A DNA stretch of 64,000 nt from the NCBI RefSeq assembly GCF_022410535.1, contig NZ_JAKNBL010000011.1:1-64000 (forward strand), in the 5' to 3' direction. A program made the translations under genes and the position numbers. The notes below the pieces were generated by a model, which saw only the letters and a list, made by a program, of their open reading frames with translations, had not been told where the DNA came from and did not search any database. Shown here in pieces: positions 8,668-17,573 of this stretch. The stretch comes from Pelotomaculum terephthalicicum JT. Lineage in GTDB: Bacteria > Bacillota > Desulfotomaculia > Desulfotomaculales > Pelotomaculaceae. The first letter of the stretch is position 1; every line of letters begins with the position of its first letter.

Positions 8668-8699
8668 AAAAATAAGAACATCTTAGATTTGATGTCCTT
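8668..8699 (-). terminator. Terminator after the VanW-domain gene
   Basis: A nine-pair stem (AAGGACATC / GATGTTCTT) with an eight-base loop is followed by ATTTTTT on the minus strand, 67 bases after the stop at 8766. Confidence 0.75.
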
Positions 8700-8765
8700 T
8701 TAAAAGTTTATATAACAAACTAAATTTTGTCAAATAATTGAACATTCCATAACATTACCCGTTTC

Positions 8766-10196
8766 TCACAGCTTTCTCCCATCTAAGCCGGTACCGCTTA
8801 AATTGAACAGAATCGAAGGCGGCCCGCCGTTTATCCATACGACCTCCGCTCCGGTTAGATTCCCCCAATCCTCAAGCGGCAGCCAAAAATTACAGTTGCT
8901 GTTTGTCAGGCAAAAGGGAGCCTCGTTAAGTTGGTATTCGGCATTATCTATTGTTGCCATTTTATTTCCTTCGGCAAAACTAATCAACTGATTATTTATC
9001 CGCACGGCGGCAGCGCTTCTTCCTCCCTGCGCCACGTTTATCTCCGGGGAGAGGCGCAGCAAATCGCTCATTTGTTCTAGCGAGATGAAGGAAACATCAT
9101 CTTTTTCCAACGCGACCAGGCGTGTTTGTTCAATGTTTTCCGGCCAACTTGAGCCCGGCTCTTTAACTAAAACAGCCACGTCGATCTTTTTCAAAGGTTT
9201 TCTTTCCCACAGTTCAGCCCAAAGACGGCGGCCGTTGTCTTCTTCTTCATGCAAACCGGAATAAATTATTACTGAATGCGGGAGATTGTTGATAAATCTT
9301 AAATCCATCCAACCCCAGCTCACACTGGCGTCAGTGCCGGCGGGAGTATATGCTACGGGCAGATAGTGCGGGTGCCTTTCCAATATTGTAAAGCCGGCAT
9401 CCCTGGCCACCTGGAAGAGAACAGTGGACGTGCGGCAAACACCACCGCCAACCGTTAAATTTTCTAAAATGTCGTGGCCGACGATAAAACCTCTTTGCCT
9501 CGTTCTTTCCCCAACCACTTTGTTGAACGAAAACTCCTGATCAGGCTCTAGAACAAAACCGTTCACATAATCCGCCGCCACGCCGGCATTATAAACGTTT
9601 GCGTATTCACCGTAAAACAGAATTGAGCTGGATGATATCTTTTGGTTTAAAAATAAATCTGACTCTGAAAATTCACACTGCCTGACATTGACAGGAATTA
9701 TCTTTAACGGAATTGATTCCGGGTCAGGCAAATTCCCCGGCGCGCCAATCAGCAACGCGTTAAGTCTATCGTCCCAGCCCACCGAGTATCCCAATTCTTC
9801 AGCCACCCACTTGGCGGGAAGATAGACACGATTATCTTTAAGAATTGGGGCAACATCCATCCTAAAGCTTTTTTCATTTACAAACATAGTACTGCTGTTT
9901 ACAACAAGTTTTATTTTTTTATTCTCTGTTCGCAATTCCACAATTTTCCCGGCAGCGTCCCAAACAACATTTTTTTCGTCCAGCCCCAGAACATATGCAA
10001 GGTAGCGCAAAGGTATCAAAACTCTCCCCTGCACGGTACAAGGCGCCGCATCCATCTGAAAAACCGCACCGTTTAACATGTAACTTTGACTGTTAACCAC
10101 AAAAACGGCCTTGTTTGATGGTGCGGCAAATGCCGTACCTATGCCAATAACAATTAGACAAAGACAAGTTAATAAAATTAAACCACATCTTTTCAA
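8766..10196 (-). CDS. Secreted protein with copper-amine-oxidase-like stalk and VanW domain
   Basis: A signal peptide (about residues 1-26) is followed by a copper amine oxidase N-terminal-like domain (about 28-160), a cell-surface beta module common in clostridia and not an enzyme. After it comes a VanW-like domain (about 185-370) with the typical NGFVLEPDQEFSFNKVVG and GGGVCRTSTVLF segments. The C-terminal part resembles another copy of the stalk-type fold. VanW function is not established. The TTG at 10196 has GGGGAG seven bases upstream and puts the hydrophobic signal right at the N-terminus. Confidence 0.85.
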   Translation of the reverse strand: MKRCGLILLTCLCLIVIGIGTAFAAPSNKAVFVVNSQSYMLNGAVFQMDAAPCTVQGRVLIPLRYLAYVLGLDEKNVVWDAAGKIVELRTENKKIKLVVNSSTMFVNEKSFRMDVAPILKDNRVYLPAKWVAEELGYSVGWDDRLNALLIGAPGNLPDPESIPLKIIPVNVRQCEFSESDLFLNQKISSSSILFYGEYANVYNAGVAADYVNGFVLEPDQEFSFNKVVGERTRQRGFIVGHDILENLTVGGGVCRTSTVLFQVARDAGFTILERHPHYLPVAYTPAGTDASVSWGWMDLRFINNLPHSVIIYSGLHEEEDNGRRLWAELWERKPLKKIDVAVLVKEPGSSWPENIEQTRLVALEKDDVSFISLEQMSDLLRLSPEINVAQGGRSAAAVRINNQLISFAEGNKMATIDNAEYQLNEAPFCLTNSNCNFWLPLEDWGNLTGAEVVWINGGPPSILFNLSGTGLDGRKL

Positions 10197-10289
10197 CGAC
10201 ACACTCCCCTTTTTCACATCATTAAACAACATAAGTCCCACCATTACAGCAATAACATAGCTTTAAAGCAAACATAACAACTGAATAGA

Positions 10290-10318
10290 ATTATAATGCT
10301 ACTGGTAAATAATGTGAA
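10290..10318 (-). promoter_or_regulatory. Promoter of the VanW-domain gene
   Basis: TTCACA as -35 (10313-10318), a 17-base spacer and a perfect TATAAT as -10 (10290-10295), about 90 bases before the start codon. Confidence 0.65.
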
Positions 10319-10407
10319 TAATTTTTTTTTTGAATATCTCTTAATATTAGCAGCATAACCCTAATTGTTGCTGTAAAGTAGCTACTTTAAGAAGTTAACA
10401 ATGTGTC

Positions 10408-10938
10408 TTAAAAAAAGGTGCGCACTATAAATACTGATGCAACCAGGGTAGTCAAATCGGAAATTAAACCTAAAACTACCGAATATCGATACTTTCTTAC
10501 TCCTACCGACCCGAAATATAGAGTCAGTACATAAAAAGTTGTATCGCAACTGCCCTGCATGGTAGATACCAGACGTCCCAGAAAGCTGTCCGGGCCGTAT
10601 GTTTTAATAATATCTGACGCGATGCCGAGCGCAGCTCCGCCTGAAAGAGGGCGCATGATGGCATGCGGCAGCACCTCAGTCGGCAGGCCGACAATATTAA
10701 GCACCGGGGAAAGCGTGGCAACCAGCACCTCCATCGCTCCCGAGGCGCGGAAAATACCTATTGCCACAAGCATTGCCACAAGATAGGGAATCGTCTTGAT
10801 CGCTGTGGTAAAACCTGCTTCCGCTCCGTCCACGAAAGCTTCGTAGACTTTAACCCGGCGGAGGGCGGCAATCAGGGGCACTACCAGCAGGATCACCGGT
10901 ATGGCCCAACGGGACAACTCGGAGATAATATCCAGCAT
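10408..10938 (-). CDS. spmB: Spore maturation protein B
   Basis: SpmB is a membrane protein with a nucleoside-recognition (Gate) domain. With SpmA it is needed for proper dehydration of the spore core in Bacillus and Clostridium. The 176 residues have several hydrophobic helices and the family's PLSGGAALGIASD and MQGSCDTTFYVLTLYFGS segments. The ATG follows the spmA stop by four bases, with AGGGGAT as ribosome site. It supports a spore-forming host. Confidence 0.95.
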   Translation of the reverse strand: MLDIISELSRWAIPVILLVVPLIAALRRVKVYEAFVDGAEAGFTTAIKTIPYLVAMLVAIGIFRASGAMEVLVATLSPVLNIVGLPTEVLPHAIMRPLSGGAALGIASDIIKTYGPDSFLGRLVSTMQGSCDTTFYVLTLYFGSVGVRKYRYSVVLGLISDLTTLVASVFIVRTFF

Positions 10939-10942
10939 TCCG

Positions 10943-11536
10943 CTATCCCCTTCTGCCCGTGTAATAAAACCGCAGCAGGCGGTCGACGAATACTGCCGCC
11001 ACCATGCTGAAGGCCGTTGCCATAATTGTCGGCCCGACGATATCTGTCGGGTCGGCCGAACCGTATAAAAGACGAATGCCGATGATTGTAGTGGGAATCA
11101 GTGTAACGCAGGAAGTATTCAGGGCCAGAAAAGTGCACATCGCTTCGGAAGCGGTGTCCTCCCGGCCGCGGTTTAATTTCTGAAGCTCACGCATGGCAAT
11201 TAAACCCATGGGTGTTGCCGCGTTGCCCAAACCCAGGATGTTGGCGCTGAGATTCATGACGATAGCGCCCATAGCCGGGTGGTCTTTCGGCACGCTTGGA
11301 AAAAGAAAACGCATCACCGGCCGTACCAACCGGGCCAACAGGCGAATCAACCCGGCCTCTTCGGCCAGCTTCATAATACCCAGCCAAAAAGTCATGATGG
11401 CAATTAGACCAATCGATATTTTTACAGCGTCGTTGGCGCTGTCCAAGGCGGCCTTGGTTACTATTTCAATATTGCCCCTTGCTCCGGCCGCTAAAATTCC
11501 CAAGACGATCATTCCAAGCCAGACAAGATTTACCAC
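10943..11536 (-). CDS. spmA: Spore maturation protein A
   Basis: SpmA is the membrane partner of SpmB in spore core dehydration. The 197 residues contain the Gate-domain segments NLSANILGLGNAATPMG and FLALNTSCVTLIPTT. The start is GTG with AGGTGG upstream; a short spacer makes this less certain than usual. It is separated from thiC by about 100 bases and so probably has its own promoter. Confidence 0.95.
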   Translation of the reverse strand: MVNLVWLGMIVLGILAAGARGNIEIVTKAALDSANDAVKISIGLIAIMTFWLGIMKLAEEAGLIRLLARLVRPVMRFLFPSVPKDHPAMGAIVMNLSANILGLGNAATPMGLIAMRELQKLNRGREDTASEAMCTFLALNTSCVTLIPTTIIGIRLLYGSADPTDIVGPTIMATAFSMVAAVFVDRLLRFYYTGRRG

Positions 11537-11640
11537 GCCGCCACCTCCGCGCGAAAATAATATCTACAGTTACTTTATGACACGGAGTGGACAAATAGTA
11601 CAAATGATGAAAGCCGGGTTATCGCATACTGCAACCGACT

Positions 11641-12933
11641 TTAGCCAATTATCCCGTTAATCACTTTGTTCACATTCCTAACCGCGCACATCTTGCCGCA
11701 CATGGTGCAAGTGTCCTTGTCTTCCGGCTGCGATTCAACGCGGTACAGCCTGGCTTTTTCCGGATCAATGGCGAGTTTAAACATCCGCTCCCAATCAAGG
11801 TTGCGCCTGGCTTCGCTCATGTCGTCGTCCCACCGCCGCGCGTCCGGGATTCCTTTGGCTATATCGGCGGCGTGAGCGGCAATCCGGGAGGCGATAATAC
11901 CCTCTTTCATATCACCAAGTGTAGGCAGCCGCAGGTGCTCCGCCGGGGTCACATAGCAAAGAAAATCGGCGCCGCCGGCGGCGGCGATGGCTCCGCCAAT
12001 GGCGCTGGTGATGTGGTCGTAGCCGGGGGCTATATCTGTCACCAGCGGCCCCAGCACATAAAAAGGCGCGCCGTGGCACAACTTCTTTTCAAGGAGCATG
12101 TTCGGCAGAATTTCGTTTAACGCCATATGGCCGGGTCCTTCGATCATTACCTGAACGTCTTTTTCCCAGGCCGCTTTAGTCAATTCACCGAGGACAATCA
12201 ACTCCTGAATCTGGGCGGCGTCGGTCGCGTCCGTCAGACTGCCCGGCCGGCAGGCGTCACCAAGGCTGACCGTCACATCATATTTCCGGCATATGTCCAG
12301 CAAGTCGTCGTAACGCTCATAAAAGGGGTTTTCACGGCTGTTCAATTTCATCCAGGTATAGAGAAGCGCGCCTCCTCTGGAGACAATATTGGTGAGTCTC
12401 TTGTTTTTCTCGAACCTGACGGCTGTTTCTCTATTAATCCCGGCATGAATGGTCATAAAATCAACGCCGTCCTTGGCGTGCTGTTCAACCACCGCCAGGA
12501 ATTCATCAGCAGTGATTTCTTCCAGTTCTTTGTCATAAAAATTAACCGCATCATATACCGGCACCGTACCGACGGCAGCCGGTGATATCCCAATCAGCCT
12601 GCGCCTGAATTCCGCCGTCTTTCCATAACAACTGAGGTCCATAATGGCATCGGCGCGCAGTTCCACAGCCCACTTTACTTTTTCCATTTCAGCTTCCATA
12701 TCGCAACAGTCGTTTGACACGCCGAGATTAACGTTAATCTTGGTCTTAAGGCCCTGGCCGATACCGCACGGTTCGAGGCCAGCATGGTTCCTATTGGCCG
12801 GTATGACCACCTTGCCCGCGGCGACCAATTCGCGTAAAGCGGCAACCTCCACATGCTCCTTTTGGGCCACCGCCGTCATTTCATTGGTAATGATTCCTTG
12901 CCGGGCGGCGTCCATTTGGGTAGTATAATTCAC
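11641..12933 (-). CDS. thiC: Phosphomethylpyrimidine synthase
   Basis: ThiC rearranges aminoimidazole ribotide into the HMP-phosphate half of thiamine by radical SAM chemistry. The 430-residue protein has the C-terminal cluster motif CTMCGKMC. The spacing is C-X2-C-X3-C, one residue shorter between the last two cysteines than the C-X2-C-X4-C of the E. coli form. Zinc- and substrate-binding motifs [10 protein letters not shown] and [15 protein letters not shown] are intact. The start is GTG with AAGGAGGT. It sits four bases after thiE and is last in the TPP-controlled operon. Confidence 0.96.
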   Translation of the reverse strand: MNYTTQMDAARQGIITNEMTAVAQKEHVEVAALRELVAAGKVVIPANRNHAGLEPCGIGQGLKTKINVNLGVSNDCCDMEAEMEKVKWAVELRADAIMDLSCYGKTAEFRRRLIGISPAAVGTVPVYDAVNFYDKELEEITADEFLAVVEQHAKDGVDFMTIHAGINRETAVRFEKNKRLTNIVSRGGALLYTWMKLNSRENPFYERYDDLLDICRKYDVTVSLGDACRPGSLTDATDAAQIQELIVLGELTKAAWEKDVQVMIEGPGHMALNEILPNMLLEKKLCHGAPFYVLGPLVTDIAPGYDHITSAIGGAIAAAGGADFLCYVTPAEHLRLPTLGDMKEGIIASRIAAHAADIAKGIPDARRWDDDMSEARRNLDWERMFKLAIDPEKARLYRVESQPEDKDTCTMCGKMCAVRNVNKVINGIIG

Positions 12934-12937
12934 TGAT

Positions 12938-13630
12938 TTAAACCTCCTTCTGTTTGAAGACTGCCCTGAGAGCGCTTACTTTTTCGTAAATATTTTCAGC
13001 TCCCACTATTTCTGTTACCAGCGCGATGCATTTAGCGCCCCTATTGCTCACTTCAGCCGCGTTATGCTCCTTTATCCCGCCGATGGCTACAAAAGGCAGC
13101 TTGATGTTCTTTACCACGTAATCCAGGTATGACAAACCCACCGGCGCGCAGACATCCTTTTTGGTTTTTGTGGCGTAGAGCGGGCCCACACCGATATAAT
13201 CGACCCCGGCATTGACGGCGGCTTCAGCCTGGGCCGGCGAATGGGTAGAAAGCCCGATGATTATTCTTCCGCCGGTCAATTCACGAACTTTATCAGGGGG
13301 TAAATCATCTTGCCCTAAATGCACGCCGTCCGCGCCCACCATCATGGCCAGGTCGACATGATCGTTGACAATAAAGGTAACTCCGGCATCCGCGGTCATC
13401 CTTCTGATTGCCAGACAATCCGCGTATTTCCGGCGCATTGTCTTTTCTTTCTCCCGGTACTGGATTACTTTAATCCCGGACTCGATCATCAGTGCGGCCA
13501 CCTGGATATTGCTCCTGCCCAGGGAATACTCTTCAGCGGTGATCCCGTAAATATCCGCTTTCAGCAAGTTGGCCAGGCCGCGCTTAACGCCATCTCTTTC
13601 GCCCCTCTCAAAGCTATTGCTCACCGGCAC
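12938..13630 (-). CDS. thiE: Thiamine-phosphate synthase
   Basis: ThiE joins HMP diphosphate and the thiazole phosphate. The TIM-barrel motifs are present: [34 protein letters not shown] and VAIGGI. I choose the GTG at 13630, because AGGTGG at the end of thiH lies six bases upstream; a second GTG at 13624 is possible. This gives 230 residues. It is a plain ThiE without the N-terminal ThiD2 domain often fused to it in related bacteria; that domain is encoded separately at 16984-17397. Confidence 0.94.
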   Translation of the reverse strand: MPVSNSFERGERDGVKRGLANLLKADIYGITAEEYSLGRSNIQVAALMIESGIKVIQYREKEKTMRRKYADCLAIRRMTADAGVTFIVNDHVDLAMMVGADGVHLGQDDLPPDKVRELTGGRIIIGLSTHSPAQAEAAVNAGVDYIGVGPLYATKTKKDVCAPVGLSYLDYVVKNIKLPFVAIGGIKEHNAAEVSNRGAKCIALVTEIVGAENIYEKVSALRAVFKQKEV

Positions 13631-13631
13631 G

Positions 13632-14732
13632 TTAAACCACCTGCCAATCCTTGTACACGGGCTGATAACCTTGGGAATACAACATATCCGCCATTTCGGC
13701 AACACCGCGACTGTCCCATATTTCAAACTGGCCGGTGGATTGGCTGTTGGAACGGCCGCCCACAGCCGTACAGGAACCGGCGGACATTTTCGTGGCGCCC
13801 AGCTTAACCAGACGTTCTCGCAATTCCGCGCTTTCCCTTGTGGATATTGTAATTCCGCTTCTAGGCATAAATAACCTGAAAGCCAGCACATACTGGACCA
13901 AGTTTTTATCAGTTACCGTGACGAAGGGCTGGTACTCCCCGGGGTATGGCCTGATGCGCGGCGGCGAAATACTCACTTCCACGGCAGGATACACACTTTG
14001 CAGATAGTCGGCGTGCAGGCCGGTAAAAAAAGCCTCTGCGCGCCATTCATGCAAGCCTAAGAGCGCCCCGACATTAACCGTCCTGCTCCCGGCCCGGCAA
14101 GCGCGCTCCGGGGCTTCCAGCCTGTAGCGGTAGTTTCGCTTAGGTCCGGCCGGATGGATTTCCGCGTAAACATTTTCATCATATACTTCCTGGTATATAG
14201 TCAACCCATCCACACCGGCGGAAATCAGCTCATGATATTCTTGTTCCTCCAGCGGATAAATTTCTATGCTGATAGAGGTAAAATATTTTTTCAGAACTTC
14301 AACACATTCCCTGATATACTTCACCGGAGACTTTTCCCTCGATTCACCGGTGAGGACAAGAATGTGCTTCAGCCCGGTCGCGGCAATCATTTTAGCCTCC
14401 GCGTCAACCTCACCAAGGGAAAGCTTTTTTCTATCCAGCCCGCTGTGCACCCGGAATCCACAGTAAACACAATGGTTGACACAATAGTTGGCCAGGTAAA
14501 GCGGAGTATAGAGCAAAACCACTTTCCCGAAGTGTTGGACAGTAAGGCTGTGAGCCTTTTGCGCCATTTTTTCCAAATGTCCTTCAGCCTTGGGTGATAA
14601 TAACGCAAGGTAGTCTGTTTCAGTCAAACGATTCTTGGCAAGTACTCTTTCCACGTCCCTGTCAGTAACACTCGCGAAATAACCGTCAAAATCAAACGCA
14701 TCATATTTTTTGCGCACCAAATAAAAACTCAT
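13632..14732 (-). CDS. thiH: 2-iminoacetate synthase (ThiH)
   Basis: ThiH is the anaerobic radical SAM enzyme that cleaves tyrosine to dehydroglycine for thiazole synthesis, which fits an anaerobe (aerobes use ThiO). The cluster motif CVNHCVYC (CX3CX2C) is near residue 85. The ATG at 14732 gives 366 residues. A TTG at 14756, overlapping the thiG stop, is an alternative but has no ribosome site. The partner ThiG is encoded directly upstream. Confidence 0.95.
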   Translation of the reverse strand: MSFYLVRKKYDAFDFDGYFASVTDRDVERVLAKNRLTETDYLALLSPKAEGHLEKMAQKAHSLTVQHFGKVVLLYTPLYLANYCVNHCVYCGFRVHSGLDRKKLSLGEVDAEAKMIAATGLKHILVLTGESREKSPVKYIRECVEVLKKYFTSISIEIYPLEEQEYHELISAGVDGLTIYQEVYDENVYAEIHPAGPKRNYRYRLEAPERACRAGSRTVNVGALLGLHEWRAEAFFTGLHADYLQSVYPAVEVSISPPRIRPYPGEYQPFVTVTDKNLVQYVLAFRLFMPRSGITISTRESAELRERLVKLGATKMSAGSCTAVGGRSNSQSTGQFEIWDSRGVAEMADMLYSQGYQPVYKDWQVV

Positions 14733-14748
14733 AAGCTCATCTCTTTTC

Positions 14749-15519
14749 TCAATCAATCAAAAAACCGGTCAGGGGTGACGAAGCACTGGCGTATTGCCGT
14801 GTTGCTCCAGGTCCGGCAAGGTAGGCCATACGCCCTGCTCTAACAGCCAGGCCGAAAGCGCGGGCCATGGCCACCGGGTCGCCCGCGGTAGCCACGGCTG
14901 TGTTCACCAGCACCGCTGCCGCCCCCATTTCCATGGCTTCCGACGCTTCCGACGGGCGGCCGATTCCGGCGTCAACAATAACAGGTAATGGTATCTCTTC
15001 GATCATGATCCGCACCAGTTCTCTTGTTCTCAGCCCGCGGTTGCTGCCGATCGGAGCGCCCAGAGGCATGACCGCCGCCGCGCCCGCTTCCACCAGTCTC
15101 TTCGCCGCAGCCAAGTCCGGGCTCATGTAAGGAAGAACCACAAACCCTTCGGCAGCCAGGATTTCTGTTGCCTTAATAGTTTCCAAGTTGTCCGGCAGCA
15201 AATACCTGTTGTCAGTGACCACTTCGATCTTTACCCAGTCGCCGTACCCCGCCGCCCGGGCCAGCCTGGCGATGCGCACTGCCTCCCCGGCGTTCCTCGC
15301 GCCGGAGGTATTGGGCATCATGATACAATCGCCGGGCACAAACGAGGCGATGTTTTCTTCTTCATATCCCGGATCGACCCGCCTGAGCGCCACGGTAACC
15401 ACCTGCGCGCCTGAAGAACGCACGACCTCAGGGATTAATTTATTGGGCGAAAACTTGCCGGTTCCGAGAAACAACCGGCTGGTTAATTCCCGCCCGCCGA
15501 TTTTGAAAACGTCTGCCAT
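14749..15519 (-). CDS. thiG: Thiazole synthase
   Basis: ThiG condenses dehydroglycine, deoxyxylulose phosphate and ThiS-bound sulfur into the thiazole ring. The 256 residues form a TIM barrel with the catalytic lysine in WVKIEVV and the phosphate-binding [10 protein letters not shown] and [10 protein letters not shown] segments. The ATG lies just after thiS; its ribosome site GGGAGGTTGA is the same DNA that encodes the glycine tail of ThiS. Confidence 0.97.
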   Translation of the reverse strand: MADVFKIGGRELTSRLFLGTGKFSPNKLIPEVVRSSGAQVVTVALRRVDPGYEEENIASFVPGDCIMMPNTSGARNAGEAVRIARLARAAGYGDWVKIEVVTDNRYLLPDNLETIKATEILAAEGFVVLPYMSPDLAAAKRLVEAGAAAVMPLGAPIGSNRGLRTRELVRIMIEEIPLPVIVDAGIGRPSEASEAMEMGAAAVLVNTAVATAGDPVAMARAFGLAVRAGRMAYLAGPGATRQYASASSPLTGFLID

Positions 15520-15525
15520 TACGTG

Positions 15526-15726
15526 TCAACCTCCCCCCACCATTCTCAAGATTTCCAGCCTGTCATTTTCTTTTAATAAGACATTTGGCCAGGCTTCGCT
15601 TTTCACCAGTTCGCAGTTATATTCCACGATAATGGTTTCCGGGTTGATTTTTTTTAGAGAGATTAATGCTGCCACTGTAGTGCCCTCAGGTAAAATTTCA
15701 TCCTTCCCGTTTAATATTATCCGCAT
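15526..15726 (-). CDS. thiS: Sulfur carrier protein ThiS
   Basis: ThiS is a ubiquitin-like carrier that is adenylated and thiocarboxylated on its C-terminal glycine to donate sulfur to thiazole. The 66 residues end in VGGG, so the required Gly-Gly tail is present. The ATG has GGGGGTG upstream. It is the first gene behind the TPP riboswitch. No thiF for its activation is found in this window. Confidence 0.93.
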   Translation of the reverse strand: MRIILNGKDEILPEGTTVAALISLKKINPETIIVEYNCELVKSEAWPNVLLKENDRLEILRMVGGG

Positions 15727-15737
15727 AACTCTTCACC

Positions 15738-15785
15738 CCCATAAAAAACAATAAGACTGCTCACCACGCCAGGCAAGTAGTCTTT
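15738..15785 (-). terminator. Expression-platform terminator of the TPP riboswitch
   Basis: A nine-position stem with one mismatch (AAGACTACT / AGCAGTCTT) is followed by ATTGTTTTTT on the minus strand, just before the thiS ribosome site. A second hairpin (GTGCTT / AAGCAC, about 15789-15812) lies between it and the aptamer and may be part of the switch. Confidence 0.75.
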
Positions 15786-15814
15786 TACTGTGCTTAAACT
15801 AATCACAAGCACAA

Positions 15815-15900
15815 TATCAGCTTCCCTACGACGGCATTATCCGCATCAGGTTCAAAGGGTTGAGACTGCTCTCTCTCAGCCTTGCGGCACCCCCAGCTAC
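15815..15900 (-). promoter_or_regulatory. TPP riboswitch (THI element) aptamer
   Basis: The minus strand shows the conserved THI-box parts in order: GGGGTGCC and GGCTGAGA, then ACCCTTTGAACCTGATG, GGATAATGCC and GTAGGGAAGCT. It binds thiamine diphosphate and lies ahead of thiSGHEC, with a terminator downstream, so control is expected at transcription. Confidence 0.96.
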
Positions 15901-15925
15901 CATATTCAATTTATAAATCTAGAAA

Positions 15926-15954
15926 ATTATAGATTAAACAATTGCTTTTGTCAA
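15926..15954 (-). promoter_or_regulatory. Promoter of the thiamine operon
   Basis: Perfect consensus TTGACA (15949-15954), a 17-base spacer and TATAAT (15926-15931), placed just upstream of the TPP aptamer. Confidence 0.9.
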
Positions 15955-15971
15955 CTAATGAGAGACAAGGG

Positions 15972-16973
15972 TTATTTAGAAAAATGGTCATAGCCGCCGC
16001 GCTGGAGCGGAACAACCGCACCACCGGCTTTTTCCAGAATGACATCAGGCGGACCGGTTATTACACCCACCTGATATACTTTAATTCCGGCCGCGCCGGC
16101 GGCACGTTTCATCTTTTCCTTAACGTCCGCGCTAACTGTAAAAACCAGCTCAAAATCTTCCCCGCCGAAAAGAGCCCAGTTAACCGGGTCAAGTCCCGCG
16201 CAAGCCGCTGCTTCCCTGACGCGCGAGTCAACCGGTATGCTTGTTTCCCTAATCAAACAACCGACACCGCTGGATTTGCAAATTTCATGCATTTCACTGG
16301 CAAGTCCGTCACTGATGTCATTCATTGCAGTAACACCGCAGCCGGCCAGAAAACTGCCCGCCTCTAATCTGGGCCTGGGAACGGCATGCGCCTGCCGGCA
16401 ATAATCAGCCGACTGCGGAGAACAAGGCAGTTCGGGGTTCTGAAAGAGATAAAGGCCGGCCGCGGAAGCGCCCAGTGTGCCGGTAACATAGACAGAGTCA
16501 CCCGGACGGGCGCCGTCGCGATACACCGCCCTACCCGCCTCGACCTCACCGAGCAAAGCTACGTTCAGCACCAGGCGCTCCTGACTGCTCACCGTATCGC
16601 CCCCCACTAGATTGACACCGTATTCCCCTGCCGCCCCCTTAAGACCCTGGTAAAGATCAATAATTTCCTCAGGCTTCAAACGGGCAGGTATGGCTGCTGA
16701 GATCACTGCGTGAGTCGGGCGCCCCCCCATGGCGGCAATATCGCTCACGTTCACGGCGAGCAGCTTCCAGCCGACTTGACTAAGCGTACAGTAATTCAAA
16801 GAAAAATGTATTTCTTCCACCATCATATCCGTGGTAAACAGGAGCCATTTATCCCCGTCCGCCTCAAGCACGGCGGTGTCGTCGCCCACTCCCTTGACAA
16901 CTCCCGTTCCATAACTGAAATCGCGGGTTAATAAATCAATTAAGCCGAATTCACCCAACTGAGCTAAATTCAT
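15972..16973 (-). CDS. thiL: Thiamine-monophosphate kinase
   Basis: ThiL phosphorylates thiamine phosphate to the active diphosphate. It has the AIR-synthase-like fold with the Mg- and ATP-binding segments GVGDDTAVL, FTTDMMVEEIHF, NVSDIAAMGG, GGDTVSS and MNDISDGLASE. The ATG at 16973 (333 residues) has GAGGGG six bases upstream. The longer open frame before it is only read-through of the thiD2 region in another frame. It follows thiD2 by ten bases. Confidence 0.95.
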   Translation of the reverse strand: MNLAQLGEFGLIDLLTRDFSYGTGVVKGVGDDTAVLEADGDKWLLFTTDMMVEEIHFSLNYCTLSQVGWKLLAVNVSDIAAMGGRPTHAVISAAIPARLKPEEIIDLYQGLKGAAGEYGVNLVGGDTVSSQERLVLNVALLGEVEAGRAVYRDGARPGDSVYVTGTLGASAAGLYLFQNPELPCSPQSADYCRQAHAVPRPRLEAGSFLAGCGVTAMNDISDGLASEMHEICKSSGVGCLIRETSIPVDSRVREAAACAGLDPVNWALFGGEDFELVFTVSADVKEKMKRAAGAAGIKVYQVGVITGPPDVILEKAGGAVVPLQRGGYDHFSK

Positions 16974-16983
16974 ACAGATCCCC

Positions 16984-17397
16984 TCAAGGCATTTTTTTAA
17001 GCATGTCCTGTTCAAGGTCGTAAATTTCAAAGCGTATTTTCTTGAATTCTCTTGCCTCTTGCGCCGCGAATATTTTACAGAATTCCTCAAGCACGCGCGC
17101 GGCTTCTTGTACACGCTTAAAATTTGCCGCGGTAAGCGACATTAAATCACTCCTGGCTTTTTCACCCGGCGTCCAGGAGCTTGCTCCGACATCTCCCGCC
17201 GCGTCTCTAGCCCGGATCAATTCAAGTATTCCCCCGGGCAGCTCGCCAGTTACCGCAGCGACCCGGTGCCGCGTATCTTTTAATTGGGCCGTCATTTCGG
17301 AATCTTTGAGGATGAAGCGGGCTATCTCTTCCAAAACTCGCAGGCCTTCCCTGAGCCGGTTTAAATTAGCGTCTATCACCCGGTAGACATCCCGCAT
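16984..17397 (-). CDS. Stand-alone ThiD2-type HMP-phosphate kinase domain
   Basis: The 137-residue protein matches the ThiD2 domain, known as the N-terminal half of some ThiE proteins and proposed to phosphorylate HMP phosphate in place of ThiD. Signature stretches are RVIDANLNRLREGLRVLEEI near the N-terminus and NFKRVQEAARVLEEF near residue 95. Here it is free-standing, next to thiL. The ATG has GGGGGTG upstream. The match is from memory of the family; no ThiD of the usual type is seen in the window. Confidence 0.8.
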   Translation of the reverse strand: MRDVYRVIDANLNRLREGLRVLEEIARFILKDSEMTAQLKDTRHRVAAVTGELPGGILELIRARDAAGDVGASSWTPGEKARSDLMSLTAANFKRVQEAARVLEEFCKIFAAQEAREFKKIRFEIYDLEQDMLKKMP

Positions 17398-17573
17398 TTA
17401 CACACCCCCGGTAAGCAAGATAACATAACCTTTATTCTATATTATTTTAATATATCTTAGTGTCTTTAAACAGTATCGATATCGTTTATTTTTAAACTAA
17501 GGTAACGGGGATGCAAGGGGACGTTCCATCTTCTTGCCTTTAAACAGTAACCGTCATTGCTTTAGTTTTTTAG

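Noticed and set aside
13632-13891. N-terminal extension of thiE
   Set aside because: The extension is thiH read in another frame; homology and a good SD place the start at GTG 13630.
16974-17114. 47-residue extension of thiL
   Set aside because: It overlaps thiD2 in another frame; the ATG at 16973 has GAGGGG and matches family starts.
17500-17535. Mobile-element-like GGGGACGTTCC sequence after thiD2
   Set aside because: Single copy in the window with no inverted repeat partner or transposase.
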